64,000 nt of DNA from Pelagibacteraceae bacterium AG-337-G04 (GCA_003282205.1 QBZW01000004.1:62001-126000); one strand, 5' to 3'. Shown: positions 26,654 to 35,302, counted from the stretch's first letter. Notes: generated by a model from the letters alone, not told the origin. A program made the numbers and translations.

Positions 26654-29088
26654 TAAGCTCTCAATAACTTATTTTCTGCATCGTAAGGACTTTCCTCTAA
26701 AATTGTTGCCTCATGCATTTTACCAAGTATATCAATCCTTAGTTTTTGTCCAACATTTGCTAACTCAGGTTTTACCATTCCTAGTGCGATAGATTTTCCT
26801 AGTCTAAATCCAAAGTCACCACCAGTTGCACGTCCTACAACACTACCATTTTCATAAATTGGGTTATTTCCTAATACATCTGCATCACTTGTTTCGTGAA
26901 CCTCAAGAGTTACAAGCTTATTATCAAATCCTTTTTCTCTCCACTTATTTAAAGCATCAAGTCCAATAAAACTTCCTTTGTTTGGATGAATAAATCTATC
27001 TAAACCACTTTCGTAAGGTGAATATTCGATTGATAATTCAGTTCCTACTAGTTTATAGGATTTTTCAACTCTTAAACTGTTCATTGCTCTAATACCATAA
27101 GGTTTTAAACCTAAGTCTTGACCTGCATCCATAAGTTTATCAAAAATATGATTTTGATATTCAATAGGATGATGAAGTTCCCACCCAAGCTCTCCAACAA
27201 AATTAACTCTCATTGCATTTACTGGTGCAAAGCCAACGTCAACTTGTTTTGAACTTAGCCATTTAAAATTTTCATTTGAAAAATCGTCATTTGACACCCT
27301 TTGCATTAATTCTCTTGCTTTCGGTCCTGATACCACAAGTACACCTTTACTATTTGTTAAGTTCTCAAATTGAACTGATCCATCTTTTGGCATCCAACCA
27401 AATATCCAATCGTGATCCAATCTTTGGTAAGCCCCGGCAGAAACAAGATAAAAACTATTTTCTGACTCTCTCATAATTGTAAATTCTGAGTGAACACCAC
27501 CTTTAGTATTCAATGCGTGACATAAATTAATTCTACCAACTTTTTTTGGTAATTTATTAGCTACCAACTTATCTAAAAATTCTTCTGCTCCAGGTCCTTT
27601 AATTCTGCATTTAGCAAATGCGGTCATATCTAGTAGTCCAACATTTTCTTTTACATTTTTGCACTCTTTTTCAACTGCTTTGAACCAATTTGATCTTCTA
27701 AATGACCAATCATCCTTTTGTTCCATCCCATCAGTTGCAAAAAAGTTTGGTCTTTCCCATCCAAATTTTTGACCAAAAACTGCACCAAGATTTTTCATTC
27801 TGTCATAACATGGTGCTGTTCTTAAAGGTCTTGCGGCTGGTCTTTCTTCATCTGGAAAGTGGGTTATAAATACATGACTGTAAGCTTCTTCATTCTTTTC
27901 TTTAAGATATGATTTTGAGCAATAGTCGCCATATCTCCTTGGCTCAACACCAAGCATATCTATTGTTGGTTCACCATCAACAATCCACTCTGCTAATTGC
28001 CATCCAGCTCCACCAGCTGCTGTAATGCCAAAACTATGACCCTCATTAATCCAAAAGTTCTTTAATCCCCATGCTGGGCCAACTATCGGATTTCCATCTG
28101 GAGTATAGCAAATAGCACCGTTGTAAACTTTTTTAACACCTACTTCTCCAAATGCTGGAACTCTATGAATAGCTCCTTCAATATGAGGAGCAAGTCTATC
28201 TAAATCTTCTTGAAAAAGTTCATACTCAGATTCCTTTGACGGACCATCCACATAACAAGCCGGAGCACCATCTTCGTATGGGCCTAAAATTAAACCACCT
28301 GCTTCTTCTCGCATATACCATCTGCTATCGCTATCTCTTAAAACCCCCATTTCTGGAAGACCTTCTTTTTTCCTTTTTTGGATTTCTGGATGTGGTTCTG
28401 TTACAATATATTGATGTTCAACTGGTATTACTGGAATATCTAAACCGACCATTTTACCAGTTTGTCTAGCAAAATTTCCTGAACATGAAATTACGTGTTC
28501 GCATTCTATGGATCCCTTATCTGTTTCAACAACCCATCCATTTTTATTTTGTTTCATTGCAAGAACTGTTGTATTTCTATAAATCTCAGCCCCTCTATTT
28601 CTTGCGCCCGTAGCTAATGCTTGCGTTAAATCAGCTGGTTGAATGTATCCATCTTCAGGATGTTGTATTGCGCCAATTAAATCATTTGTATTACACAAAG
28701 GCCAAATTTCTTTTACTTGGTCTGGTGTTAGAAATTTTACATCTACTCCAATAGTTTTTGCAACTCCAGCGTATTGATGATACTCATCCATTCTATCTTT
28801 GTTGTTTGCTAATCTAATATTTGAAACAACACTGAAACCAACGTTCTTGCCTGTTTCTTCCTCTAAACTTTTATAAAGATTAACTGCATATTTATGTAAC
28901 TGGCCAACTGAGTAACTCATATTAAATAATGGAAGTAGCCCAGCTGCATGCCATGTTGAACCTGAGGTTAATTCCTTTCTTTCAATCAAAACAACATCAG
29001 ACCAGCCCTTTTTAGCTAAATGATAAAGAGCACTAACACCAACAACCCCACCACCTACTATTACAACTTTAGCTTTTAATTTCATCAT
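26653..29088 (-). CDS. Dimethylglycine/sarcosine dehydrogenase-type FAD-GcvT fusion protein (paralogue 2, ETF-coupled)
   Basis: 811 residues. The FAD domain has [18 protein letters not shown] and [11 protein letters not shown] with covalent-FAD-type H47. The GcvT-like half starts near residue 430, with [30 protein letters not shown] and the terminal [12 protein letters not shown]. Direct overlap with etfB and proximity to etfA and ETF-QO show that this paralogue hands electrons to ETF, as dimethylglycine and sarcosine dehydrogenases do. Dimethylglycine is the preferred guess because BHMT in the same block produces it. Alternatives are sarcosine or another N-methyl amino acid. Confidence 0.87.
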   Translation of the reverse strand: MMKLKAKVVIVGGGVVGVSALYHLAKKGWSDVVLIERKELTSGSTWHAAGLLPLFNMSYSVGQLHKYAVNLYKSLEEETGKNVGFSVVSNIRLANNKDRMDEYHQYAGVAKTIGVDVKFLTPDQVKEIWPLCNTNDLIGAIQHPEDGYIQPADLTQALATGARNRGAEIYRNTTVLAMKQNKNGWVVETDKGSIECEHVISCSGNFARQTGKMVGLDIPVIPVEHQYIVTEPHPEIQKRKKEGLPEMGVLRDSDSRWYMREEAGGLILGPYEDGAPACYVDGPSKESEYELFQEDLDRLAPHIEGAIHRVPAFGEVGVKKVYNGAICYTPDGNPIVGPAWGLKNFWINEGHSFGITAAGGAGWQLAEWIVDGEPTIDMLGVEPRRYGDYCSKSYLKEKNEEAYSHVFITHFPDEERPAARPLRTAPCYDRMKNLGAVFGQKFGWERPNFFATDGMEQKDDWSFRRSNWFKAVEKECKNVKENVGLLDMTAFAKCRIKGPGAEEFLDKLVANKLPKKVGRINLCHALNTKGGVHSEFTIMRESENSFYLVSAGAYQRLDHDWIFGWMPKDGSVQFENLTNSKGVLVVSGPKARELMQRVSNDDFSNENFKWLSSKQVDVGFAPVNAMRVNFVGELGWELHHPIEYQNHIFDKLMDAGQDLGLKPYGIRAMNSLRVEKSYKLVGTELSIEYSPYESGLDRFIHPNKGSFIGLDALNKWREKGFDNKLVTLEVHETSDADVLGNNPIYENGSVVGRATGGDFGFRLGKSIALGMVKPELANVGQKLRIDILGKMHEATILEESPYDAENKLLRA

Positions 29089-29128
29089 GCGATTTTTACT
29101 AAATTTTTCTTATAAACTAAACATAATT

Positions 29129-29344
29129 CTAATAGTCATAATCATCATCATCGTCATCTCTCCAACCCATTTGGTACATTAAATATGCGGCAGTTATTAC
29201 ACTCACCACTCCTGCAGCCATACCAAAATTCACTCCCATAGTTTGTCCAAAATAATACCAACCTATTTGTGTAGCACTGATTGGTGGAATACAAAGAATT
29301 GCCATAAGTATTGCAATTCGTACTGGAAAACTTGGTTTTTTCAT
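29129..29344 (-). CDS. Small membrane protein with acidic C-terminal tail
   Basis: 71 residues from the ATG at 29344, which overlaps the stop of the preceding gene (TGATG); a longer frame starting at 29398 lies inside that gene and is rejected. Two hydrophobic helices (about residues 8-27 and 39-57) are followed by the tail WRDDDDDDYDY, which is strikingly acidic. No family recognised. It sits between the DUF4864-like gene and the ETF-coupled dehydrogenase, so a link with that electron-transfer group is possible but unproven. Confidence 0.65.
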   Translation of the reverse strand: MKKPSFPVRIAILMAILCIPPISATQIGWYYFGQTMGVNFGMAAGVVSVITAAYLMYQMGWRDDDDDDYDY

Positions 29345-29814
29345 CAAATAGAAGAGCCCATTGGCATTGGTTGAGATACAGCAGTAGTTAGCCAACAATT
29401 TTTTAAAAATCCATCAACTTCATATTTTTCAACTTGCCATTTAAATTTGTAATATTTTTTATCCTTGTCCATAATGGTCACTTCAAATGTGGAAACACCT
29501 TTTGATTTATAAACTTCTACAATTTCGTAATTTTCATGATTTAAAAGCATTGAATAAGAATCGGTCTTAATCATATTTTTAAATCTTTCAATTGGTCCAG
29601 TAACTCTTTGATTGTTTGGGTGAGCAAAAAACCAGGTTTGAATTATACCGCTGTCTTTTTCAGGATTATCGTTCTTCATTAATGCATTGAGTTGTATCTC
29701 AATTACTTCTCTAGGCATTATCTCTGGGTTTGGTTTTCTTACCTCGGCAGATAAATCGTTTAAGGAAAAAAATAGAAAAAAGAGACTAAAGATTGCTGGC
29801 TGTATTTTTAACAT
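29344..29814 (-). CDS. DUF4864-like exported protein
   Basis: 156 residues from the ATG at 29814, which gives a proper signal peptide (MLKIQPAIFSLFFLFFSLNDLSA is the region; cleavage after LSA). The longer frame to 29895 lies inside the upstream flavodoxin-like gene. The mature part, with EVIEIQLNALMKNDN and RFKNMIKTDSYSMLL then WQVEKYEVDGFLKNCWLTTAV, has the layout of DUF4864 (an NTF2-like periplasmic domain). Its function is unknown. It overlaps its neighbours at both ends (28 bp and 1 bp). Confidence 0.65.
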   Translation of the reverse strand: MLKIQPAIFSLFFLFFSLNDLSAEVRKPNPEIMPREVIEIQLNALMKNDNPEKDSGIIQTWFFAHPNNQRVTGPIERFKNMIKTDSYSMLLNHENYEIVEVYKSKGVSTFEVTIMDKDKKYYKFKWQVEKYEVDGFLKNCWLTTAVSQPMPMGSSI

Positions 29815-30355
29815 CTTCCAAAAATTCAATTCTTTTTTCATTTGAGACAAATGGTACAGCAAAATATCGTTTATAGGCAATGTCATAAATACCACACTTA
29901 TTAAAAATACCTTTTTTTATTCTTCTAAGGGGTAAATTTAAAAAAAAATCTGTAATTGAAAATCTTGGTGAGCCATATGTGCAGAAAATTATAGCTTTTT
30001 TACTTTTTAATTTTCCTACAGCATATCCATGGTTACCGATTAGTTTCTTAAAAGAAAAAGCCCAAGGTGGTGCTAATACTTTATCTATCCAACCCTCTAA
30101 TATTGCTGGCATTCTATAGTTCCAAATAGGTGCTACAAGGACAATTAAATCAGATTCATCTATTTTTTTTCTGTGATCTAAAACTACCTCGTCTGCTTTT
30201 TCGCCAGCATATACTGGGTTAAACTTTTCTTTATATAAGTCTATACATTCTACTAAATGACCTTTTTCTTCAGCTGATTTTATAAAAGCATCTTTGATTG
30301 CTGAATTGAAAGATTTTTCGTTATAATGACCATAAACCAAAAATACTTTTTTCAT
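29786..30355 (-). CDS. NAD(P)H-dependent flavodoxin-fold oxidoreductase (NQO/KefF family)
   Basis: 189 residues. FLVYGHYNEKSFNSAI at the start and VAPIWNYRMPAILEGWIDKVL (about 94-113; P-x-W-x-x-x-M-P-A) are typical of Flavodoxin_2 quinone reductases. GNHGYAVGKLKSKKAIIFCTYG supplies the second flavin contact region. Such proteins reduce quinones or nitro-compounds using FMN or FAD and NAD(P)H. The start overlaps the stop of the CoA-binding gene by one base. Confidence 0.82.
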   Translation of the reverse strand: MKKVFLVYGHYNEKSFNSAIKDAFIKSAEEKGHLVECIDLYKEKFNPVYAGEKADEVVLDHRKKIDESDLIVLVAPIWNYRMPAILEGWIDKVLAPPWAFSFKKLIGNHGYAVGKLKSKKAIIFCTYGSPRFSITDFFLNLPLRRIKKGIFNKCGIYDIAYKRYFAVPFVSNEKRIEFLEDVKNTASNL

Positions 30356-30822
30356 TAATCTTTCAGAACTGGAAAAACTGGATTAGATTTTTGAAAAAGT
30401 TTTTGATATTCCTGCTTTATGCACCTGTTAGAAATAAATTCAATATTTTCTTTGTCAGCGATCGCTTGAGCCTTGTCACTATGAATTCCATATTGTAACC
30501 ATAACACTTTAGTTCCTTTTTTTATTGCTTCTTTTGCAATACCTTCTGCTTCATTTGAAGGTCTAAAAACATCAACTATATCGATTTCCTGTTTGACTTT
30601 ATCTAAGTTTTTAACGATTGGTTCACCATTTACAGTTTCACCAACTGCAAAAGGGTTTATGGGAATCACTTTATAACCAAAGTTTTGCATATACTTCATG
30701 ACTACATTTGCTGGTTTTCTTTTAAGATTTTTTTTATCTTCCCCCTTTTTCTCAGAACTAACACCAATCATTGCAATGACTTTTGACTTTCTTAAAATAG
30801 ATTTAATTTGATTATCATTCAT
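30355..30822 (-). CDS. CoA-binding domain protein (YccU family)
   Basis: 155 residues, the size of stand-alone CoA-binding Rossmann proteins. Key segments are VIAMIGVSSEKKGED, PANVVMKYMQNFGYKVIPINP, VNGEPIV, IDIVDVFRPSNEAEGI and VLWLQYGIHSDKAQAIA, ending near a conserved NRCIKQEY. The family resembles the CoA-binding domain of succinyl-CoA synthetase alpha, but its role is unknown. It follows the crotonase-fold gene by 21 bp. Confidence 0.88.
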   Translation of the reverse strand: MNDNQIKSILRKSKVIAMIGVSSEKKGEDKKNLKRKPANVVMKYMQNFGYKVIPINPFAVGETVNGEPIVKNLDKVKQEIDIVDVFRPSNEAEGIAKEAIKKGTKVLWLQYGIHSDKAQAIADKENIEFISNRCIKQEYQKLFQKSNPVFPVLKD

Positions 30823-30843
30823 AATTTAATTTTAAAATATTTA

Positions 30844-31617
30844 TTATTTATTTTTCCAATTAGGCTTTCTTTTTTGTAAGAAAGCCGATATTCCTTCTTT
30901 TGCATCTTGTGAAGCCATATTTAAGGTCATCATTTTACTAGTAAATTTGTATGCATCTCCTAATGGCATTTCTAATTGTTTGTAAAAAGCTTGCTTACCA
31001 ATTTTAATTGTTAAATTTGATTTAGAAGATATTTTTTTTGCAATTTTTAAAACTTCTACATTAAGTTTTTTGTTTGAGAAGTAATCATTAATTAAACCAA
31101 TTTCCTTTGCATATTTTGCATTTATTGGGTCTCCAGTTAAAAGCATCTTCATCATTATTTTTCTAGTTACTTTTCTACTAACAGCAACCATTGGTGTACT
31201 GCAGAAAAGTCCAATATTTACGCCGGGCGTTGCAAATGTAGCTGTTGTTGTGCTGTACGCTAGGTCACAACTTGCAGCTAATTGGCATCCAGCCGCATAA
31301 GCTGCACCATGAACTTTTGCTATTACTGGTTTTTTTCCTTCAACAATTTTAATCATCAGTTTTGAGCAAAGATTAAATAGTTTTAAATGATTCGATCTAT
31401 TTTTAATTCCACCAACTTCTTTAAGATTGTGCCCAGCACTAAAACCTTTGCCTGATCCCTCTAGTATTATCACTTTTGTATTATCATCTTTATCTAATCT
31501 AATAAAAGTATTTAACAGATCTCTTAAAGTTCTAAATGATAGTGAATTATAAGTTTTAGGATCATTAATTATAACTTTTGTAATTCCGTTAACTAATTTT
31601 TTTGTTTTTACATTCAT
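30844..31617 (-). CDS. Enoyl-CoA hydratase/isomerase family protein, ECHDC3-like, lacking both catalytic Glu
   Basis: 257 residues with the crotonase fold: the oxyanion region GFSAGHNLKEVGG, VHGAAYAAGCQLAASCDLAYS and TPGVNIGLFCSTPMV. The first hydratase glutamate position is Q112 (GCQLA instead of GCELA), and the second is G132 in PGVNIG instead of PExNLG. Both residues needed for water addition are therefore missing, as in the ECHDC3 branch. Acyl-CoA binding is likely, but ordinary hydratase activity, including an AcuH-type role beside DddP, is doubtful. It is cotranscribed with the kinase/nucleotidyltransferase pair and the CoA-binding protein. Confidence 0.8.
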   Translation of the reverse strand: MNVKTKKLVNGITKVIINDPKTYNSLSFRTLRDLLNTFIRLDKDDNTKVIILEGSGKGFSAGHNLKEVGGIKNRSNHLKLFNLCSKLMIKIVEGKKPVIAKVHGAAYAAGCQLAASCDLAYSTTTATFATPGVNIGLFCSTPMVAVSRKVTRKIMMKMLLTGDPINAKYAKEIGLINDYFSNKKLNVEVLKIAKKISSKSNLTIKIGKQAFYKQLEMPLGDAYKFTSKMMTLNMASQDAKEGISAFLQKRKPNWKNK

Positions 31618-31624
31618 ATTGATG

Positions 31625-31999
31625 TTACTTTAATTCACCATCTTCACGCATTTTAGCTCTAATTTTTGTAGCTGAAATTTTTTGTATTTCATCAGATAAT
31701 ACTATCTCCTCAATTTTGTAGCCTACTCCTCTCCCATAACAAATATTTGTAATATTTGGGACCATCATTATTTTAAATCTTCCTTCAAATTCATAATTTA
31801 ATTTATCTTCAATATTTTTTTTTACAGTTTCAAAGTCGAATGGATTGTCATCAACACCTTGAACATCTCTTATTTGAATACATACTTGGCCGGTTTTTTT
31901 AATAATCTCTTTAAATAAAGTATAGTGACCTTCATGAAACGGTTGCCATCTTCCAAGCATTTGTGCTGTTGGTTTTTTGTTATCCCATTCATAACTCAT
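31625..31999 (-). CDS. Small nucleotidyltransferase (cytidylyltransferase-like)
   Basis: 124 residues. The HxGH-type active-site motif appears as GRWQPFHEGHYTLF (residues 16-29), and the ISATKIRAKMRE segment near the C-terminus corresponds to the ISSTxIR nucleotide-binding motif. The fold covers NMN/pantetheine-phosphate adenylyltransferases, glycerol-3-phosphate cytidylyltransferase and ATP sulfurylases. The start overlaps the stop of the APS-kinase-like gene by one base, implying a joint pathway. The acceptor is unknown. Confidence 0.72.
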   Translation of the reverse strand: MSYEWDNKKPTAQMLGRWQPFHEGHYTLFKEIIKKTGQVCIQIRDVQGVDDNPFDFETVKKNIEDKLNYEFEGRFKIMMVPNITNICYGRGVGYKIEEIVLSDEIQKISATKIRAKMREDGELK

Positions 32000-32406
32000 T
32001 ATGATATCTCCTTAATAATTTTATCTGCCCAAACCTTAGCATCTTGGGTAGTTACATGAAAATCATATTTTTCAGGTTTGACAAACATTTGATTGGTGTC
32101 TTTAAATCTTCCTTCTTTAATAGTATCTACCCAAATAACGAAATCTGCAGGAAATAAACTTCTTGCTTCTGGAGTTGGACAAATAAAATCGGCTACAACA
32201 TAATTTCCTTGATTTTTCAATTTCAAGGCAAAATCTGCCATTCTTTTTGCTTGCCTTTTTCTACCTTCCTCAGAAAAATCCCAATCATTTGCTGCTTTTC
32301 TAACTTCATCAGCATTTAATCTTTTTGCTTTAAGTTTAGGAGCAATTTCCTCTGCCAATGTTGTCTTGCCAGCTCCAGGCAATCCCATGACTAATATAAT
32401 TTTCAT
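31999..32406 (-). CDS. Small P-loop kinase, adenylylsulfate-kinase-like
   Basis: 135 residues. P-loop ILVMGLPGAGKTTLAEEI (residues 4-20), then LNADEVRKAANDWDFSEEGR, reminiscent of the APS kinase DGDxxR...FSxxDR region, and VVADFICPTPEARSLF, matching its (V)AFISPxxxxR segment. It is about 60 residues shorter than CysC. No sulfate activation genes are near, so the substrate may be another small molecule. It is translationally coupled to the adjacent nucleotidyltransferase. A 16-base A-run on the transcript lies just upstream of its start codon. Confidence 0.68.
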   Translation of the reverse strand: MKIILVMGLPGAGKTTLAEEIAPKLKAKRLNADEVRKAANDWDFSEEGRKRQAKRMADFALKLKNQGNYVVADFICPTPEARSLFPADFVIWVDTIKEGRFKDTNQMFVKPEKYDFHVTTQDAKVWADKIIKEIS

Positions 32407-32410
32407 TAAA

Positions 32411-32426
32411 TTTTTTTTTTTTTTTT
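32411..32426. repeat. T16 homopolymer (A16 on the minus transcript)
   Basis: Sixteen consecutive T on the plus strand lie in the 25-bp gap between dddP and the kinase gene. On the mRNA this is A16 immediately before UUUAAUG, with no Shine-Dalgarno sequence, so it may act as an A-rich ribosome-entry leader or a transcript-slippage site. Homopolymers of this length are also error-prone in sequencing. Confidence 0.9.
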
Positions 32427-32431
32427 GATTA

Positions 32432-33667
32432 TTAAATATCTTCTAAAGGATGATGAGACATCAATTCAAGTCCATTTTCTCCAACTAAATATTGTTGTTC
32501 GAGTTTCACGCCTTCTTTACCTCCAACTTTTCCAATGTAACTTTCAACAGTAATGGTCATATTTTTTTGGAATCTACCACTATTATCTCCACCGTCAGTT
32601 GGATACCTTATAGAAGGCCATTCATCACACAATCCTATTCCATGCACCATGACGGAGTATCTATTGCCGTAATATTCGTTAGGCAATTTCCATGATTTTT
32701 CTCTAAACTCTCTGAAAGACATATCAGCTTTGATAAGTCCAGAATTATGATTAATTTGTTCTAAGGACATCGAATAAAGCTCTTTTTGATAATGATTAAA
32801 AACATTTCCACATACAAATGTTCTAGATATATCGGCACAATACCCGTAAGGCCCAACCATATCTGTATCAAAGGAAACAATCTCTCCATTTTGTATTATC
32901 TTGTTGCTACTTTCTTGCATCCAAGGATTAGTTCTCTCTCCTGACGATAAAATCCTACACTCAATCCATTCACCACCGTTTTCTATGTTTGTTTTATGAA
33001 GTATTGACCATAATTCGTCCTCTGTCATACCTGCTCTAAGCTCTTCTTTCATTTTACATATACCAATTTCTGCAACTTCTATTGCTGCGCTCATACATTT
33101 TAATTCCTCTGATGATTTAATAACTCTTGCTTGCTCTAATATTGATTTTGCATCTACTACCTCTATGCCATATTTATTTAATTCGGCAACTGCCGGGCCG
33201 TTTAAAACATCGATTGCGATTTTTTTTGATTTAAAAAACTTATTCGAAAGATCTTTGATCTCTGAAATCCATTTTTTTAATTGTAAATTGGCCTGATCTC
33301 CATGAGCAAAGTAATCCCAGGTAATTGCAGGTCTAATTTCATCAATTAAATTTAAATGCTCAGATAATTTTTCGCAATTGAAATATTCATATAGAATTGT
33401 TGGTCCATCCACTGGAATAAAACAATATCTAGAAAGATTGTGCATATTGAATACACTCATATTTACAGTATCTAATGCATAACGAACATTTACAGGGTCA
33501 AATAAAATACATGCCTCTAAATTATTTTTAATTAATTCTTTCTTAACTCTCTTAAGTCGATAACTTCTTAATTCTTCAAAGTTAATTTCATCCTCTCTAA
33601 TCCTTTTTCTTGTGAGAAAATTTGTAAAAGTTTTATATTCTGGATTTATTTTTCTGCTAAATTTCAT
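32432..33667 (-). CDS. dddP: DddP-type DMSP lyase, M24 metallopeptidase fold
   Basis: 411 residues. Beyond the M24 (creatinase/prolidase) fold it shows DddP-specific blocks: LFDPVNVRYALDTVNM, GGEWIECRILSSGERTNPW, SFDTDMVGPYGYCADISRT and VMVHGIGLCDEWPSIRY. The metal ligands of DddP are conserved as D267, D269, D279, H342, E375 and E390. The residue proposed to abstract the proton in DddP aligns to D348 (HGIGLCD), with Tyr337 also conserved; spacing to the published RlDddP positions is constant within each block. DddP cleaves DMSP to DMS and acrylate. Close neighbours are betaine genes, and acuI lies 11 kb away. An M24 peptidase or another betaine-type hydrolase is the alternative. Confidence 0.8.
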   Translation of the reverse strand: MKFSRKINPEYKTFTNFLTRKRIREDEINFEELRSYRLKRVKKELIKNNLEACILFDPVNVRYALDTVNMSVFNMHNLSRYCFIPVDGPTILYEYFNCEKLSEHLNLIDEIRPAITWDYFAHGDQANLQLKKWISEIKDLSNKFFKSKKIAIDVLNGPAVAELNKYGIEVVDAKSILEQARVIKSSEELKCMSAAIEVAEIGICKMKEELRAGMTEDELWSILHKTNIENGGEWIECRILSSGERTNPWMQESSNKIIQNGEIVSFDTDMVGPYGYCADISRTFVCGNVFNHYQKELYSMSLEQINHNSGLIKADMSFREFREKSWKLPNEYYGNRYSVMVHGIGLCDEWPSIRYPTDGGDNSGRFQKNMTITVESYIGKVGGKEGVKLEQQYLVGENGLELMSHHPLEDI

Positions 33668-33669
33668 TC

Positions 33670-34110
33670 TTATAACATCTGTACACCAACTCCTGTCTTT
33701 GGATAGGTGTATAAATCATAATTTGCACAAAGCTCATCTCCCGGTTTTAGATCTTTTATTGAAACCATAAAAAAATATTTTGCGTCTGGTTTTTCTCTTA
33801 AATTATAATACATGTTTTCTAAGTTATCATCATTTTCATTAAATTTTTTTGCTTTTACAGTAGGATCTATTGGGTCACCAAATTTTAAAAAGGGTAAAAT
33901 ATTAGAAACCATTCTTTGAACTGTAGGATTATCAGAGTGGTTGTAAAAACCACCTAGTGGAGTTCTAATATATTTATTTTCAAACTGCTCATCTCTTATA
34001 TGAGTAATACCAATAAAAGTATTAACTTTAATCTCTTTTGTTGCAAATAATCCTAAGCCTTCAATTGGTGAATTCTTGATTGTTAATTCTTCTGGCAAAG
34101 GTCTATACAT
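33670..34110 (-). CDS. SET-domain protein (putative lysine methyltransferase)
   Basis: 146 residues covering a minimal SET domain: IEGLGLFATKEIKVNTFIG at the N-terminus, GGFYNHSDNPTVQR containing the NHS cofactor motif, and DLKPGDELCANYDLYTY with the ELxxxYD catalytic region. SET proteins use SAM to methylate lysines; the bacterial small forms are poorly characterised. It sits between dddP (2 bp) and the Rieske oxygenase (14 bp). Confidence 0.82.
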   Translation of the reverse strand: MYRPLPEELTIKNSPIEGLGLFATKEIKVNTFIGITHIRDEQFENKYIRTPLGGFYNHSDNPTVQRMVSNILPFLKFGDPIDPTVKAKKFNENDDNLENMYYNLREKPDAKYFFMVSIKDLKPGDELCANYDLYTYPKTGVGVQML

Positions 34111-34124
34111 AAAATTCGCACTTT

Positions 34125-35300
34125 CTACACAATGTTAGTTGCTACCCATTTGTGAAACTGATGGGTTGGATTATCCATATCAGGAGAAAAATTTCCACCA
34201 TTATATGCATGGGAGTTGCGGCCAAGTTGCATTCTTTGAATTATATCTACGTCTTCTTTTTGAATATCTTCCCACAATTTAAAATTTTGTTTTCTTAGTG
34301 ATTTAAATTCTAAAGATTTTGAAGCTTTTTCACCCACATAATAAATTTCCATATGCTCTAATGTTTTTTTATGGTCAATAGGCTCTAACCAATACGCATA
34401 GAAATGGTCTTTGTGTATGCCTAGCATAACATTTGGAAATAAAGCTACATATTCTGCAATATTTTCTTTGTCTTTGGGCCAGTTCGGAAAACAAGGAAAT
34501 TTTTTCTTTCCTTTAAGTTTTGGATTATAAACAACTGTACCTTGGCCTGCAAAACGATTTGGTAATCCTTGAATATGATAATGATCTTCTATTTTTGAAT
34601 AAGAATTAAGACCAGGATGAACCCATGGCAAATGATAACTTTCACAGTAATTTTCAATCGCAAATTTCCAATTACATTTTGCGTTTAACTTAAAATATCC
34701 AAAATCATTCGCATGATTAATTAATTTTCTGTCATTTGTTTTCCAAAATTTTGCCCATCTATCACTCAATGGTTTAATATATTTCTCAAATGGAATTTCA
34801 TTTTTGCTAATGTTAACAAAAATGAGGTCTAACCAAACATACGATCTTATTTCTTTTAAATTATTTTTTTCTTTATTGAACTTTGAGCTAGTATGCTTAT
34901 TCATCCCTCCTATGTGGGGTGTTGCAATTAACTCTCCATCTGATGTGTATGACCACGAATGATAGGGGCACCTTATTACATTTCTAATATTAGATTTTTT
35001 GTCAATCAGCTTTACTCCTCGGTGGCTACAAACATTATGAAAAACTTTTATCTGGTTTTTTTTATTTCTTATTAAAAATAAAGGAAGTCCTAACAAATTA
35101 AAAGGTTTCACATCACCAATATTCGGTAAAGAGCTAGCTACCCCCACAACTGTCCATTTATTTTCAAAAATTTTTTCTCTTTCTATTAATGTATAATCTT
35201 TATTCGTATAACACTCATTAGGTAATCCATGTGCTTTTGAGATTGGTCTGTTGACAATATCTAATTTTTTTTTTTCTATAATTTTATAAATTGCTGACAT
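34125..35300 (-). CDS. Rieske non-heme iron oxygenase, alpha subunit (GbcA/CntA-like size)
   Basis: 391 residues. The Rieske cluster ligands are C91 and H93 (NVCSHRGVK) and C111 and H114 (RCPYHSWSY). The mononuclear iron site is NWKFAIENYCESYHLPWVHPG with H223 and H228 (written here as two parts: NWKFAIENYCE and SYHLPWVHPG). The C-terminus GRNSHAYNGGNFSPDMD resembles choline/betaine/carnitine oxygenases. In a betaine block it could be a glycine betaine demethylating monooxygenase, but no reductase partner is found in the window. Other quaternary-ammonium or aromatic substrates remain possible. Confidence 0.8.
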   Translation of the reverse strand: MSAIYKIIEKKKLDIVNRPISKAHGLPNECYTNKDYTLIEREKIFENKWTVVGVASSLPNIGDVKPFNLLGLPLFLIRNKKNQIKVFHNVCSHRGVKLIDKKSNIRNVIRCPYHSWSYTSDGELIATPHIGGMNKHTSSKFNKEKNNLKEIRSYVWLDLIFVNISKNEIPFEKYIKPLSDRWAKFWKTNDRKLINHANDFGYFKLNAKCNWKFAIENYCESYHLPWVHPGLNSYSKIEDHYHIQGLPNRFAGQGTVVYNPKLKGKKKFPCFPNWPKDKENIAEYVALFPNVMLGIHKDHFYAYWLEPIDHKKTLEHMEIYYVGEKASKSLEFKSLRKQNFKLWEDIQKEDVDIIQRMQLGRNSHAYNGGNFSPDMDNPTHQFHKWVATNIV

Positions 35301-35302
35301 TT

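Noticed and set aside
29345-29398. N-terminal extension of the small membrane protein
   Set aside because: The extension lies inside the upstream gene; the ATG at 29344 gives a perfect TGATG coupling and a normal membrane-protein start.
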